A stretch of DNA of 64,000 nucleotides, from positions 52,501-116,500 of the forward strand of contig JAWQFJ010018220.1 of the NCBI GenBank assembly GCA_034096865.1, given 5' to 3'. Positions 44,940 to 57,125 of this stretch are shown piece by piece (position 1 is the stretch's first letter; every line of letters starts with the position of its first letter). Both the position numbers and the translations under genes were made by a program. The DNA is from Theodoxus fluviatilis (taxonomy: Eukaryota; Mollusca; Gastropoda; Cycloneritida; Neritidae). The notes under the pieces are model-generated. The model ran no database searches. It was given only the letters and a program-made list of their open reading frames with translations, and was not told the origin of the DNA.

Positions 44940-45860
44940 CTGACCAATTTTTGCCAACGGGACACACAGATTGGGATGCCTGCTGTAGGGCCGGGACAGC
45001 TATGATACTATACCTCTCTGCAGGCAGCAAAGATTGATATTCTGCCGATGTGTTTGTCTTTAGGAGTCAGACAAATAAACTTTTGTTGCTGCTGCATCCC
45101 TCCTCACAGGGAGGGAGGGGACAGGGAAATGTTTGGCAAAACACTGTCCACATTTTGCAGGTGTCCGCTGGCCACAGGTTATTTTGAGAATAAAACCATC
45201 TGTGCCATGAGGCCATGTCCGGACATGACAGGTGTCCGCTCCTTGGGGGTCCGCTAGTCACAGGGACTACTGTATTCATATCCAGCATATGCACTCAGAC
45301 ACACACACACACACGCACGCACACACACACACACACATACACACACATACACACGCATACACACGCATAGAGATACACACACGGACACACACACACACAC
45401 ACTCACCTACACTGACATGCCTTTGTAGTTACCAAAGTCCTGTTTAAATTCTAAAGTTTGATTAAATTTGGAGCTGAAGCTGAAAGCATTGCCTCCATTC
45501 TGAAAGGGAATCATGACATGTATATGACTTGTATATTTCATTCTCTCATCCACAATAAATTTACTGCATGTAGGCCAGCCATTTGGTGAGACAGAGTGAC
45601 CTGGGTTAAAGAGACCCTCTTGTAGTAGTTCTCAAATGCATCTCAAAATGAGCTATGTTGATACATGTATTAATAACCCCCAAGGTTATGTAGAAGCTGG
45701 GAGCATGTGACGTGTGTAAAGTGTGCCCATATGGGGGTCCTTTTTTTTTGGGGGGGGGGGGGGGGGTTGGGGGGGGGGGGGGGGGGGGCTTGTGCAAAAA
45801 CAGGTCAGGTCAGGGTCATGCTTTCTCTTACTGAAACGCCAGTAAGCTGGCTCAGGGGAA

Positions 45861-45929
<69 letters not shown>

Positions 45930-48820
45930 TTCTTTCTCTCTCCCTCTCTCTCTCCCTTTCTCTGCCCGCTTTGTTGCCCCTCTTTGTCTCACCAGCAGTG
46001 TCTCCCTCACAGTCTCTCCCTCCCTCCCTCCATCTGTCTTAGGATGAGAAAACATGTGAATGCATGTTGCTCACTTCTTTTAGTGTTTCAGCCACACACA
46101 TTTCTACAGTTTTAATAACTATTTAGTTCACATCTTGACTGCTGTAAAATTGGTGGCTTGAAATTTGAATCATTGTTTTAGCTCATCATATTTGGCAAAC
46201 AAGCGGGATGCTGTAGTAAGGCCAGTTCTGACCTGTGCTGTGCACAGACTTCTCTGCAGCAGCAGGCTGGCCAGGGACAACCCTTTGGAACTGTATGACC
46301 CAAGCTGGCATTCCTGCATTTGGCAGTCAGTCGTGGAGGCTGACATTTCTCTGTTTACAAAGCACAATGGCATTTCTGGTCATAACGATGCTGGGATGCA
46401 GGTCAGCATAGAGAGCAATGAAGGAAAGCAGTCACACCTGGTCACTTGCACTGTGGGATTATTGACTCGGATCACCCCCTTTTTTGCTCTCAGATTCTGT
46501 CTCTCCAGGGTTTTCTGAAGCAGGAGGCATTCCCTATTTTCCCTCAAAACGGGCAGGAGAGTTTTGTGATGCCAGAACTGCTGACTAAGAAACTATCCCA
46601 GCTGATCAGCAGGAATGGTGTAAGCTGGAGCCTGTTTCCCTCCTCTCAGTCCACAGCGCTCCTCTCAGGCCACAGCGCTCCTCTCAGTCCACAGTGCTCC
46701 TCTCAGGCCACAGGGCTCCTCTCAGTCCACAGTGCTCCTCTCAGTCCACAGGGCTCCTCTCAGTCCACAGCGCTCCTCTCAGTCCACAGCGCTCCTCTCA
46801 GTCCACAGCGCTCCTCTCAGCCCACAGGGCTCCTCTCAGGCCACAGCGCTCCTCTCAGTCAACAGGGCTCCTCTCAGTCCACAGCGCTCCTCTCAGTCCA
46901 CAGCGCTCCTCTCAGTCCACAGCGCTCCTCTCAGTCCACAGCGCTCCTCTCAGTCCACAGGGCTCCTCTCAGTCCACAGCGCTCCTCTCAGTCCACAGGG
47001 CTCCTCTCAGCCCACAGGGCTCCTCTCAGGCCACAGCGCTCCTCTCAGTCAACAGGGCTCCTCTCAGTCCACAGCGCTCCTCTCAGTCAACAGGGCTCCT
47101 CTCAGTCCACAGCGCTCCTCTCAGTCCACAGCGCTCCTCTCAGTCCACAGTGCTTCTCTCAGTCCACAGCGCTCCTCTCAGTCAACAGGGCTCCTCTCAC
47201 TCCACAGCGCTCCTCTCAGCCCACAGCGCTCCTCTCAGTCCACAGTGCTTCTCTCAGTCTACAGGGCTCCTCTCAGTCTACACGGCTCCTCTCAGTCCAC
47301 AGCGCTCCTCTCAGTCCACAGCGCTCCTCTCAGTCCACAGCGCTCCTCTCAGTCTACAGGGCTCCTCTCAGTCTACACGGCTTCTCTCAGTCCACAGGGC
47401 TTCTCTCAGTCCACAGTGCTCCTCTCAGCCCACAGCGCTCCTCAGTCTACAGGGCTCCTCTCAGTCCACAGGGCTCCTCTCAGCCCACAGTGCTCCTCTC
47501 AGTCCACAGCGCTCCTCTCAGTCCACAGTGCTCCTCTCAGTCTACAGGGCTCCTCTCAGTCCACAGCGCTCCTCTCAGTCTACACGGCTCCTCTCAGTCC
47601 ACAGTGCTCCTCTCAGCCCACAGTGCTCCTCTCAGCCCACAGCGCTCCTCTCAGTCTACATGGCTCCTCTCAGCCCACAGCGCTCCTCTCAGTCCACAGC
47701 GCTCCTCTCAGTGGACAGCGCTAAGGACTGATCCTTCATTGCCAATTTGGTGCATGCCTGGAAGGGCAGCTGTCACTTGTAGCCAGACAAGCAAGGGTAA
47801 ATCTTCTTAAAGCTGGAGTGTGGGCAGTGAGTGTGTCACACGAGAAAGGCTGTCAGTGTCAGGTCAGGCCAGGCCTGGCCAGGTCAGTGCCATGTCCTCT
47901 GAATGCCACCAGCTGTTGAGCTCCCTTCTGACAGGGCGTAAACAACTGGCCAAAGCAATAGCCCCCTTTCATAACGGATCAATGCCGTTGTTTGTGTCTC
48001 TGTAGGACTGGGAATTTGATTTCTGTAGTTGTGGCTTTCTCAATTAACAGACTATGTTTTGGGATGTGTTTTAGGTAGTTGGGATTTAATTCTAGCCATT
48101 ACCTATTTGACATTTTAAAAAATTTACACATAAATGTTGCTATGCCAATTGCAATCATGCAGATTTGTATTGAAAGGGATTAGGCCCACGGACCAGTGAT
48201 CAAATAAAGATGATAATTTTTTAGTAATTGAGTGTACAAAATGATTTAGCAGTCTTCATCTTTATTGAAACACTACTCTGACACTCATAGTCCAGTAAGA
48301 AGTTATTGAAAGTCTCATTGTAGTCAACCAATCTATTGACCATTGGCATTTTCTGTGGGCATGCATTGGTTCTGCCTTGCTTGCAGTTTCTTTTTCATTG
48401 CCACCTTCACACTTCCCCCATGTGATAATCTTAAAACTGTTGCTGTTGTTGTTGACATGTATGTTTAATCTTTCAGGCAAAGTGTTACAGGTATGGAAAT
48501 ATGACAAGGCCACAAAGAAACTCTTCATTTCCAGATCCTTCCTATTTACCAACATGCAGGTAAGCAGCTGAAGGAGCACTCTATGTCTGATCAATGACTC
48601 ATTTCCTTGATAAAGAAAAAACCAAATGGCAACAAGCTTTTGCAATCCAACGTTAACTGCAGGTCTGTGTCATCAGGTGGCTACAAAAATGCATGTATTC
48701 CATGATTAAAGAAATTTTCTATTTGAGTAACTGATTCTTTTTTAAAGAATGAAGGTACAATCAGCACTCTTAATTTTTCAGGCATTCACAAACATTGTGC
48801 ACCAGCTGCAGCAGATGTGA
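41913..48820 (+). CDS. Unrecognised small protein gene, four coding exons, 148 residues
   Basis: Exons: 41913-42042 (ends ACGG|GTAAGC), 42544-42738 (TTCCAG| to CAGG|GTGAGT), 48477-48559 (TTTCAG| to CAG|GTAAGC), and 48782-48820 (TTTTTCAG|, ending TGA). Phases 1, 1 and 0 join perfectly. The joined protein has a basic KKRK near residue 16-19, then MDLNISSEDDHLYLNNN (an alternative start at 41970 gives 129 residues). Exon 2 carries FVADEWRPDNSHFYKPVTED, and exon 3 KVLQVWKYDKATKKLF. The C-terminus is NIVHQLQQM. The KKRK and acidic SSEDD resemble a nuclear-type N-terminus. I do not recognise the family. Three perfectly compatible joins with strong splice sites make a real gene likely. The frame is open upstream to 41877, so the first exon may begin earlier. 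Confidence 0.65.
42932..43004 (+). repeat. (GT)n microsatellite
   Basis: About 73 bp of GT repeats in the large intron of the 148-residue gene. Confidence 0.97.
43743..43808. mobile_element. Small foldback, DNA-transposon-end-like
   Basis: ACAGTGGAACTCCTCTTTTA...CGAC is partly complementary to GGTCTTAAAAGAGGGGGTAA, forming a short hairpin. Ends of the CAGTGGAACCCCTCTTTTA type are frequent in animal repeats, so this is probably a MITE remnant. Confidence 0.4.
44580..44940 (+). repeat. C-rich low-complexity DNA with (CT)n end
   Basis: Successive poly-C tracts (for example near 44806-44829, 44869-44883 and 44899-44907) and a CT run ending at 44938. No coding signal is seen in the surrounding 43.8-45.3 kb. 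Confidence 0.85.
45299..45405 (+). repeat. (CA)n microsatellite, interrupted
   Basis: AC repeats with CACG and CATA interruptions, intronic. Confidence 0.95.
45731..45960 (+). repeat. Poly-T/poly-G block and (CT)n microsatellite
   Basis: T9 followed by nearly 50 G (45740-45788, one TT break), then CT repeats at 45864-45960. Homopolymer length is likely inexact. Confidence 0.95.
46640..47722 (+). repeat. 19-bp minisatellite, about 57 units, open in all three frames
   Basis: The unit is CTCCTCTCAGTCCACAGCG with point variants (TG or GG for CG, GCC or TCA for TCC). One unit near 47440 lacks 4 bp. Because 19 leaves remainder 1 on division by 3, each plus-strand frame encodes the same 19-residue repeat, APLSPQRSSQSTALLSVHS, and no frame contains a stop. 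The array lies between exons 2 and 3 of the 148-residue gene, whose splice phases already match, so it is most simply an intronic VNTR. Confidence 0.97.
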
Positions 48821-51800
48821 AGGGTGCCTGCCCCACAACGCACCAAGTCTGCTGTTTTGGCCACCCCACCCTGGCTTGCCTCCTCCCTTTCTCCCTGGTT
48901 TTGCTTTGAGACTGACTTACCTCTACACTTATGATGTAGTACCCATCTGTTCTGTGACTCATTGTCATTCAAAATCACCTGGATATTTTTAATTTCCAGC
49001 CTTGGTTTAGTCATAATTATAAGACAGCTGGACCTGGATCACGTTTTCATGGGGTGCTTTTTACAAAATGAATGCAAGTTGTTGTAAAAAAATCATTGTG
49101 TGGGCAGTCAGTGGTAAGTTGTCCAAAAGCTGGTCTGTTGTAGGTGGCTCATAGAAACACTGCTTGCCACAAGGTGGTTTGAAAGCCAGACCCATGCTGT
49201 TTTTAAATTCGTCAGTTTGTGGTGCATTTGTTCTTGAGAGTGTGAGCTTTTTATGATTTTTAGAGGCTTCAATCCAAGTACAACATTTGTAAAAACACTT
49301 GAGGCAGGAGCTATGTAGATGGCTGTGACAATGTAGGTGCCATGCAGTTTCAAGGTGTGCAGAGCCAATGATTTCCAGGCCACTAATGACCAACACTGCT
49401 GCCGTGCACCTTGCTCATTTCCTGCTTTACTGATCTTGCCTCTGATGCAACTTCTGATGAAACGCCGGACTCACTGGATCATGGACAAAGCTGGACAGTC
49501 AGAAGCTTCCTCAAGTCTTGCAGTCACATGTTGTCTTCCAACAATCTGTCTGAAAGCCCGAGTGGCTTTTCACAGCCCTTGTCTCGATCATGGGGAATGA
49601 AGTTGTAGTCAATCAGACCTTTCTGACTGACAGGTAAGCTTTCTGTGGAAGTATTATGTGTGACAGATGGTGAGGGGAAACTGAATTGGAGTTTGTTACA
49701 TATAGTGGTTTTGGATAATTGAGTCAGGTACTCCTGGTGTGTGGTATTGAAAGCATCGGTGCATTGCATTTGTCTGAGCTAAGATGATGGTTTTTCACGT
49801 AAAGGTGAAAGAGCATTATTTGCAGGTTGTTATAAGTGTGAGTGGAACAAGAATAGCAAGGGTAATGTGATCATGAGATGCTCTACAGGATGTAGAGCAA
49901 AGGCAAATGCCTTTAAAATAAAAATTGCCTTTGCTCTTTTTAAAACCTTTGCAGGGAAATGCTCCAAAACGTGTGATTCTAAAACGTGCTTTGCTGTAAC
50001 AGGCCATTCCAAAGAAGAAAAGATTCTCACACATGAAGGACTAGATATTACAAGATTTATTTTGTCATCTTGCATACTGATAGTTGTGTATTTTCATAAT
50101 TGTAGCTGTTTAGAATACGTCAAAACTGTTGCACTGCTGAGATGTGAACAGTGCAACTGTGTTGTAGAGGTGGTGGGGAAGTGCTTTAGAGCACAAGTGA
50201 GTTTGCTAGTGAGTGACATGCAGAGAGAAAATCTTTGAAGAGGAACAATTTTCTTGACACCAAGCTAAACTATTCCAAGATGACAGGGAGGAGTGAACTT
50301 TGCACGATATACATCCTTTGTGTCCACTGTCTCCTTTATGCAAAATCCTCTCTAGCTGTGGGTCCAAATGAACTTGATTATTGTATGTCCTGGGTGTGTG
50401 TGTGCTTCATCAGATAGCCTGAAGCTTGCAGTATTTTCATGACATAATACAGATCTGTATCTTGTGCTATTGACTTTTGTGTGGAGTTGGAGGAGCAAGA
50501 TAAAAGTTTCACTCTAAAAATAGCAGTTGGTCCACCCTGTCATTTCATGAGTCTCTTTGGTTTCTGCAGTGTCATTATTAGGCTGAATTCTTTCAACAAA
50601 GGTTTTGTTAGCAATAGTGGATTACCGATGCAGATCTTTGTTAAGAAGTCGTTAACCTTTAATTGAAAGGAACCTCCTGAGGTAGCAATCTCTCCAACTT
50701 TGGGCATTTGAAGTCAACAAGCAAACTTTTCAGCACAGATGTTCTGAATTCTTCTTTTTTTTCTTTGGATGGCAGTTGTAGGGGTATAGGATCTTGTCAA
50801 GTATGGTAGGGGTGATTTTGCATCAACCATGAAATGCTTTAAAATACACTGCTGACTGAACAATGGGGAAAATGCGCATAGATCTGAAATTTAGGTATCA
50901 CTATCAGCATCTGCATCTTATTCCCAACCCAAGCTACATCCTCCTTTGCATACAAGGCACAAGAAGACACAGGAATAGAGCTGTGATTGATGCAAGAAGC
51001 TTCGTGTTCAGACCATTTTAGGCACTCCATCTTTAATTTAACACAGATTCATGCCTGATTAAGGTTTCCTTCTAGTGGAGGTGTTAGTGATCATTTACTG
51101 ACTGGATTTGTTGGTGCTAGAGCATGCATATAGAAATGGGTATTTGCTTTTGTGTAAGATGCGTTTTCAGCATGACTGAGTGATTTGTAAAAAGTATTGC
51201 AATGCCCCCCAAAAATCTTAGATAAAGAGAGAGTTCTGATTTGGTATGGTTGCCTTCAGTTGCGACAGAATGAAAGATGGAGGCAGTTTAGTCTCTTGGG
51301 GCATCATTTTAAGAGCTAATACTGAGCTCATACATTTCCCATTTGACACACTTTATATGTTGGATTTTTGTGAATGTTCAATAATACATTGAAGAAGGTG
51401 CAACATTTTCCTCCTGCTAGAAGGACGTCAACAGTATTTGACAACCCATTCACTGCCACATTAGGATTGGTTCCATTATCGAAAAATTCACTCTGTGTGT
51501 GTGACATTAATTCATGTTTCCTATATCATCCACTCATCACAGTCTACAGTTTATGTGCATCTCTGTCTTGTGTTGTGTTTCTGTAAAAGCCAAAACACAA
51601 GAACTTAATTACTGGCTCTGAAGAAGGAATGACATCAGTATTATTGAATATGTTTCTTCGATTTTTCTTTCATTGATATGTACTTAGCTTATCTTGCTTG
51701 AAACTGCATTTCTCATTTACCTTTTTGGATATTGCAAATCCTGATGTCAGTACTGTCTACTTATGCTATGAATAAATCTTGATAAAGCATGAATGAGTCT

Positions 51801-52129
51801 TCTCTTAGTTTCCTTGCACACCAGAGTTGTATCTTTGCAAAGAAAGTCTTCCTTTTGATATCAAAAGCTTCAAGGGAAGTCACTTATGCAACATTAAAGA
51901 ATATCAAAGCAATTGACACAATACAGATATGTCCTGCCTAAATGAGATTTGCCTGAAGATAGCAGATATGATGTGTCCCAGCAATACATGTATGATGAAA
52001 GAAGAGAACAAATGGATGCCAATGCTGATATGCCACTTTCACAGTAGCCTAAAGGGTTCATCAGTGAATGACTAATACGAAATCTGCATCAAGTAAGTGT
52101 GAGACGATAAGCCCATTACATTGAACATG
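48821..52129 (+). other. 3' flank of the 148-residue gene, no further gene recognised
   Basis: ORFs at 49411-49608 and 49867-50238 look protein-like in composition, but the first has an in-frame stop upstream with no usable splice acceptor and the second has no recognised domain. Nothing else is supported. Confidence 0.4.
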
Positions 52130-53515
52130 CATGCAGTTTGATAAGTTTGAACAGAAATGTGATAGTATAAGCCTTTCACATTGAACAGAAGTATAGTAGG
52201 ATAAGCCCTTCACATTGAACAGTAGTGCAGTAGGATAAGCCCTTCACATTGAACAGTAGTATAGTAGGATAAGCCCTTCACATTGAACAGTAGTGCAGTA
52301 GGATAAGCCCTTCACATTGAACAGTAGTGCAGTAGGATAAGCCCTTCACATTGAACAGAAGTGCAGTAGGATAAGCTCTTCAATTTTAACAGAAATGTGG
52401 TAGGATAAGCCCTTCACATTGCACACAAGAGTAGGATAAACCCTTCACATTGAACAGAAGTGCAGGATAAGCCCTTCACATTGAACAGAAGTGTAGGATA
52501 AGCCCTTCACATTGGAAAGAAATGTGGTAGAATAAGCCCTTCACATTGAACAGAAGTGTAGTAGAATAAGCCCTTCACATTGAACAGAAGTGTAGTAGGA
52601 TAAGCCCTTCACATTGAACAGAAGTGTAGTAGGATATAAGCTCTTCACATTGAACAGAAGTGTAGTAGGATAAGCCCTTCACATTGAACAGAAGTGTAGT
52701 AGAATAAGCCCTTCACATTGAACAGAAGTGTAGTAGGATAAGCCCTTCACATTGAACAGAAGTGTAGTAGGATAAGCCCTTCACACTGAACAGAAGTGCA
52801 GTAGGATAAGCCCTTCACATTCAACAGAAGTGCAGTAGGATAAGCCCTTCACATTGAACAGAAGTGTAGTAGAATAAGCCCTTCACATTGAACAGAAGTG
52901 TAGTAGGATAAGCCCTTCACACTGAACAGAAGTGCAGTAGGATAAGCCCTTCACATTAGAAGTGTAGTAGGATAAGCCCTTCACATTCAACAGAAGTGCA
53001 GTAGAATAAGTCCTTCACACTGAACAGAAGTGTAGGATAAGCCCTTTACATTGAACAGAAGTGTAGTAGGATAAACCCTTCACATTGGAAAGAAATGTGG
53101 TAGAATAAGCCCTTCACATTGAACAGAAGTGTAGTAGAATAAGCCCTTCACATTGAACAGAAGTGTAGTAGGATATAAGCTCTTCACATTGAACAGAAGT
53201 GTAGTAGGATAAGCCCTTCACATTAGAAGTGTAGTAGGATAAGCCCTTCACATTCAACAGAAGTGCAGTAGAATAAGTCCTTCACACTGAACAGAAGTGT
53301 AGGATAAGCCCTTTACATTGAACAGAAGTGTAGTAGGATAAACCCTTCACATTGAACAGAACTGTAGTAGAAAAAGCCCTTCACATTGAACAGAACTGTA
53401 GTAGAATACGCCCTTTACATTCCACAGAAGTGCAGTAGAATAAGTCCTTAACACTGAACAGAAGTGTAGGATAAGTCCTTTACATTCAACAGAAGTGCAG
53501 TAGAATAAGTCCTTC
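52130..53515 (+). repeat. 34-bp satellite array, about 40 units, with higher-order structure
   Basis: The unit core is GTAGGATAAGCCCTTCACAT followed by TGAACAGAAGTGTA. Variants include 29-30-bp units (TAGTAG shortened to TAG) and shorter units reading CACATTAGAAGTG. Marker variants recur in the same order: GGAAAGAAATGTGG near 52513 and 53090, GGATATAAGCTC near 52634 and 53174, and CATTAGAAGTG near 52955 and 53222. This shows a block duplication with internal loss. Unlike the 21.4-kb array, the variation is clean and shared. Confidence 0.95.
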
Positions 53516-53625
53516 ACACTAACAGTCTCATGGGCAAAGCAGTGCATGTAGACTTGACACCAATAACAGATGAGCCATCTGCTGGGTCACCATTTCTCAA
53601 GTGCCAGTACTTCTTGAGGAATATC
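53514..53625 (-). CDS. Candidate terminal exon abutting the 34-bp satellite
   Basis: On the minus strand an acceptor GTCTGTTTTCAG precedes an open stretch beginning IFLKKYWHLRNGDPADGSS and ending LPMRLLV then TGA, 112 nt in all. The TGA falls at the first satellite unit. The text looks coding, but no upstream exon or family is identified, so it could equally be a transposon or pseudogene fragment. Confidence 0.25.
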
Positions 53626-55029
53626 CTGAAAACAGACAATGTGGGCACTGTCGGGAAAGGTTGACAGACCAAAGAACAGCTTGGGTACCACCACGGCAGT
53701 CAAACTGAGGTGACTTCCAGTAACTGCAGCCCAAGTAGAGATGTGACCGATTTATGCTCCATCCATAGTTCAATGGTTGAAGTATGACACCCTTCTATTA
53801 CTATCATACATGGCTCATGGTTGTCTAAAATGGTACCATAGCAGATTAAAACAATTACTCATCAACGTTTAATGTGCCAAAGTTTACCATTAAATTGTTC
53901 ATTGTTTCTTATTGACAAAGATGCCACATTAGGACTAAAAGTATTTCAGATGCCTGAATGACAAGACGTCCAAAAATGACAATATAACACCATATTTTGT
54001 GAAATAAGTGGTTTAATGAATTATTATGCAAAGGTGATGAATAAGCATAACATACTAAATATGAACTACATGTAAAAATCATTAAAAAAAAAGTGTCCGA
54101 AATCCATTTACATGCTAAACTAAAATTCTGCTGTACAATTTCACTGATGCATGTTAATGCTTATAATACAAACTGAACTTCATTGATGTAACCAAAAGCA
54201 AGCACCATACTACACGGTCATAGCTTTCAGAGGGTCCAGACTTGTTCCCAAGAAAACGCCCCATACTAATCATGATCTTCTGCTGTAAAAAATGGGCACA
54301 GTTCATGCTAGCACTGAAAAGAAGAAGACAAAGACGAAGAAAAAAGATGCCCTCTCTCTGCATCTCCACCTTTTCCCAAAGTAATCTCATTTGTCTATGG
54401 GTCTACAACTCTGTGTCCTTCACCATAAGCCAGCCAATCTGACATGCCTTCAACAATGATCATCATTTCTGGAAAATGCATTAAATTATATTGGGAATAA
54501 ATGTTTCACCAGAGATTGCATTAAAAATTAGATATCATTATGTCATCATGTTGTAATGATTTCTCCACCAACACTCATCAACAGGATTTCAAGGGAATTC
54601 ATAGATGGCACCAAGGAGACCATTGCTCATAGTTACATGTGAGAGTCTGCTTGTACAATTGTTTGATTTCTTACAAATTTAATCATTGCAGATTTCATTC
54701 TCTGATATGCAAGGTGATAACAGCACAAACAGATGAAATAAGTGACACTTTTACCATGATCAGCAGATTGGTTTGGAAGCAAAATACCCCTACCACCTTT
54801 GTGCACTTGGCACAGCAATAATGAAGAAGAATGGGTTAATGTTAAATGCATGCTTATAGAAAGAACACTCCACAAAGACCCTCTGGCAAGTAGTTCCTCT
54901 TTGCAGACGACATTCCACATTATAGTGGCTGACATGCAGTACTTGTCCCTCCGCTGCTACCCATGGCGATACAATGTCTCCAGTAGCTCTGCCATGGGTA
55001 GTCCGAAAAACATGTTGCTAGTCAGTATC
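53626..55029. other. Non-coding interval
   Basis: AT-rich sequence with no supported exon, RNA gene or repeat family on either strand. Confidence 0.4.
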
Positions 55030-55857
55030 AACTTACTTACGCCTTTGACCCCTCCTGGGGCATAGGCAGCAAACAAGGGTTCTCCAGCCATCCCGGTCCT
55101 GAGCAATCTTTCCCAACTGTCCCCAGGAGTGGCCTGTTCTCTTGACATCGGCGTCCAGGTCTCGGCGCCAACTGTTGCGAGGTCTACCTCTTTCTCTTCC
55201 CTTGTGGGTTCCATGAAAGGGACTGTCTGGTGGTGTTTGAGACTGGTTTGCGTAATGTGTGCCCTAACCATCTCCAGCGCCTTTGAATGATCTCTTGGTC
55301 TGCTGATTGTTGGTTTGTGCGTTGCCAGAGCTCCTCGTTGCTGATCTTTTCAGGCCATCATATCTGTAGAATGCGGCGCAGACATGAGTTGATGAATGTC
55401 TGGATCTTCTTGTTGGTGGTTACAGTGGTCCTCCATGTTTCGGCGCCGTAGAGCAGAACAGACTTAACATTGGTGTTGAACATCCTGATCTTTGTTTTGA
55501 TGGACAGGTCTCTTGAACTCCAAATGTTTTTCAGTTGGAGGAAGGTGTCCTGGCTTTTCCAATTCTTGCCTTCACATCTGCATCGGTTCCACCTTGCTTG
55601 TTGACAATGCTGCCAAGGTAGGTGAAGTTGTCCACTTCTTCTAGCGCTTCGCCATTCAGTGTGATGGGCGATGTGTTGGTAGAGTTGACTTTCAGGAGCT
55701 TGCTCTTCCCTTTGTGGATGTTGAGGCCCAGGTGAGTAGAGTTGTCTGCCACAATGCTGGTCATTTCCTGCATCTGCTGCTGGGTGTGGGAGAGAAGGGC
55801 CAGGTCATCCGCAAAATCGAGGTCAGTATCAATGTATGGGGTAATTCCACAGCCCAC
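55030..55857 (-). pseudogene. RTE-like reverse transcriptase pseudogene (3' part of a LINE)
   Basis: The minus strand encodes the end of a reverse transcriptase: the catalytic FADDLALLS box (about 55800-55830), NFTYLGSI, then, after a one-base frameshift near 55540-55560, LQLKNIWSS, LLYGAETWR and RRILQI. A TGA stop near 55355-55365 interrupts it before [24 protein letters not shown] and DRDGWRTLV. It ends with CCTATGCCCCAGGAGGGGTC and a short GTAAGTAAG tail, a typical RTE 3' terminus. It is 5'-truncated and inactive. It differs from the LINE fragment at 961-1513, so two lineages are present. Confidence 0.9.
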
Positions 55858-56990
55858 TTGGATGTTGACTCTATATAACTACATGTACAACCACACTGAC
55901 AGCTTCAGCCAAGTCTGGTGGTTGCCTGATAACCCTTCTTGCCAGCAGGGACTTGCTTCCCAGCAGCTCCAGAAGGCTGGTGACAGACGATGTAGCCCTT
56001 TACCCTGTCTCCACAGATGAGATTTTATTCATGCCTGGATAGAGCACATACATGTGTGCACACGCATGTTTTGCTGATGCATATGCATGTATTTCCATTG
56101 TAATGGGAGTAATGATAATGTAATGAGGATGAGGTAGACAATGATGACTTCATGCTGTCCTGACACCCTTTCCAACAGTTTCCGGTTGCTTGCGGCCAGC
56201 CCTGGCTGCGTTACAGAGGCTGGCCTGGGGAGCTATGAGCAGCTCCAGCCCTGACTGTCCTCCACCACAGCATCTCATGCTTCATCTCCACTGCTCAGGC
56301 TCAAGGGTCTGGCATGTAACTTTAAATAAATGGAAATGTTTGATGCAAAGACAAGAATGCACTATAAACCTCAGTGAATACATCTGTAACCAATATATTG
56401 ACATAGGCTACCTGTTCAACCTTGGAATTGTCATCGTTGGCCTCATCAGCCTCGGCAGGATGCACAGGCTTGTGCATGTCAAGCAGCAGAGTGGTCAGAC
56501 TGGCTTGTCCACAACACACACACATTCCACTCTCCTTGATAGCAACAAGACCTCCGACCTGATTAGTGTTAGCAATTTCCTTCCCTGAACAACTTTTAGA
56601 TAATAACTTGAATGTATATTCAACTAGCAACAGGCCACAAACGTAAGGGTCTGGTCTACAATATTACTGACTGATGATAAGTATAATACAACTCAAATGC
56701 TCATCTGCATCACTCTACTCAGCCCTAGCATGAGCTTTGTTGATTTTAAACAGCCTCTTTACATATTAAATATTCCACAACTTTCCATTATTAAATGATT
56801 TCCATGAGATTTCCCCGATTTTAACCACTGTTTAAATTCCCCACAGATAGAGAACAAAATCTAGAATTATCATTCATAACACATGTGAAACACCCCAGGA
56901 TTCCAGTCTCAACAGCAGCCATTGCAACTCTGGGACAAGTATCTAGACAGATGGTTTCATTTTTTTAGATCTGCTTTGGAAACGAGCGCA
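55858..56990. other. Non-coding interval
   Basis: A GC-richer patch at 56180-56310 has no splice-supported reading frame. Nothing else is recognised. Confidence 0.35.
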
Positions 56991-56992
56991 CA

Positions 56993-56993
<1 letters not shown>

Positions 56994-57057
<64 letters not shown>

Positions 57058-57125
57058 GTGCACACACACACACACACATACACACACGCACACACACACA
57101 CACACACACACATACACACACACAT
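56994..57125 (+). repeat. (CT)n-(CA)n compound microsatellite
   Basis: CT repeats at 56994-57054 followed by CA repeats to 57125. Confidence 0.97.

Noticed and set aside
45090..45265. Repeated GGTGTCCGCT phrases as a possible regulatory array
   Set aside because: Two or three imperfect copies only; more likely an old dispersed repeat.
46446..47810. 454-codon Ser/Gln-rich repeat protein
   Set aside because: All three frames are open because of the 19-bp unit length, and the array lies between two phase-matched exons of another gene; there is no evidence of translation.
49411..49608. Plus-strand ORF with protein-like Ser-rich text (SDETPDSLDHGQS), considered as an alternative last exon of the 148-residue gene
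   Set aside because: There is an in-frame TGA at 49387 and no AG acceptor between it and the attractive part of the frame.
49867..50238. 123-codon plus-strand ORF with several cysteines
   Set aside because: No known domain, no splice context, and base composition of the surrounding AT-rich non-coding DNA.
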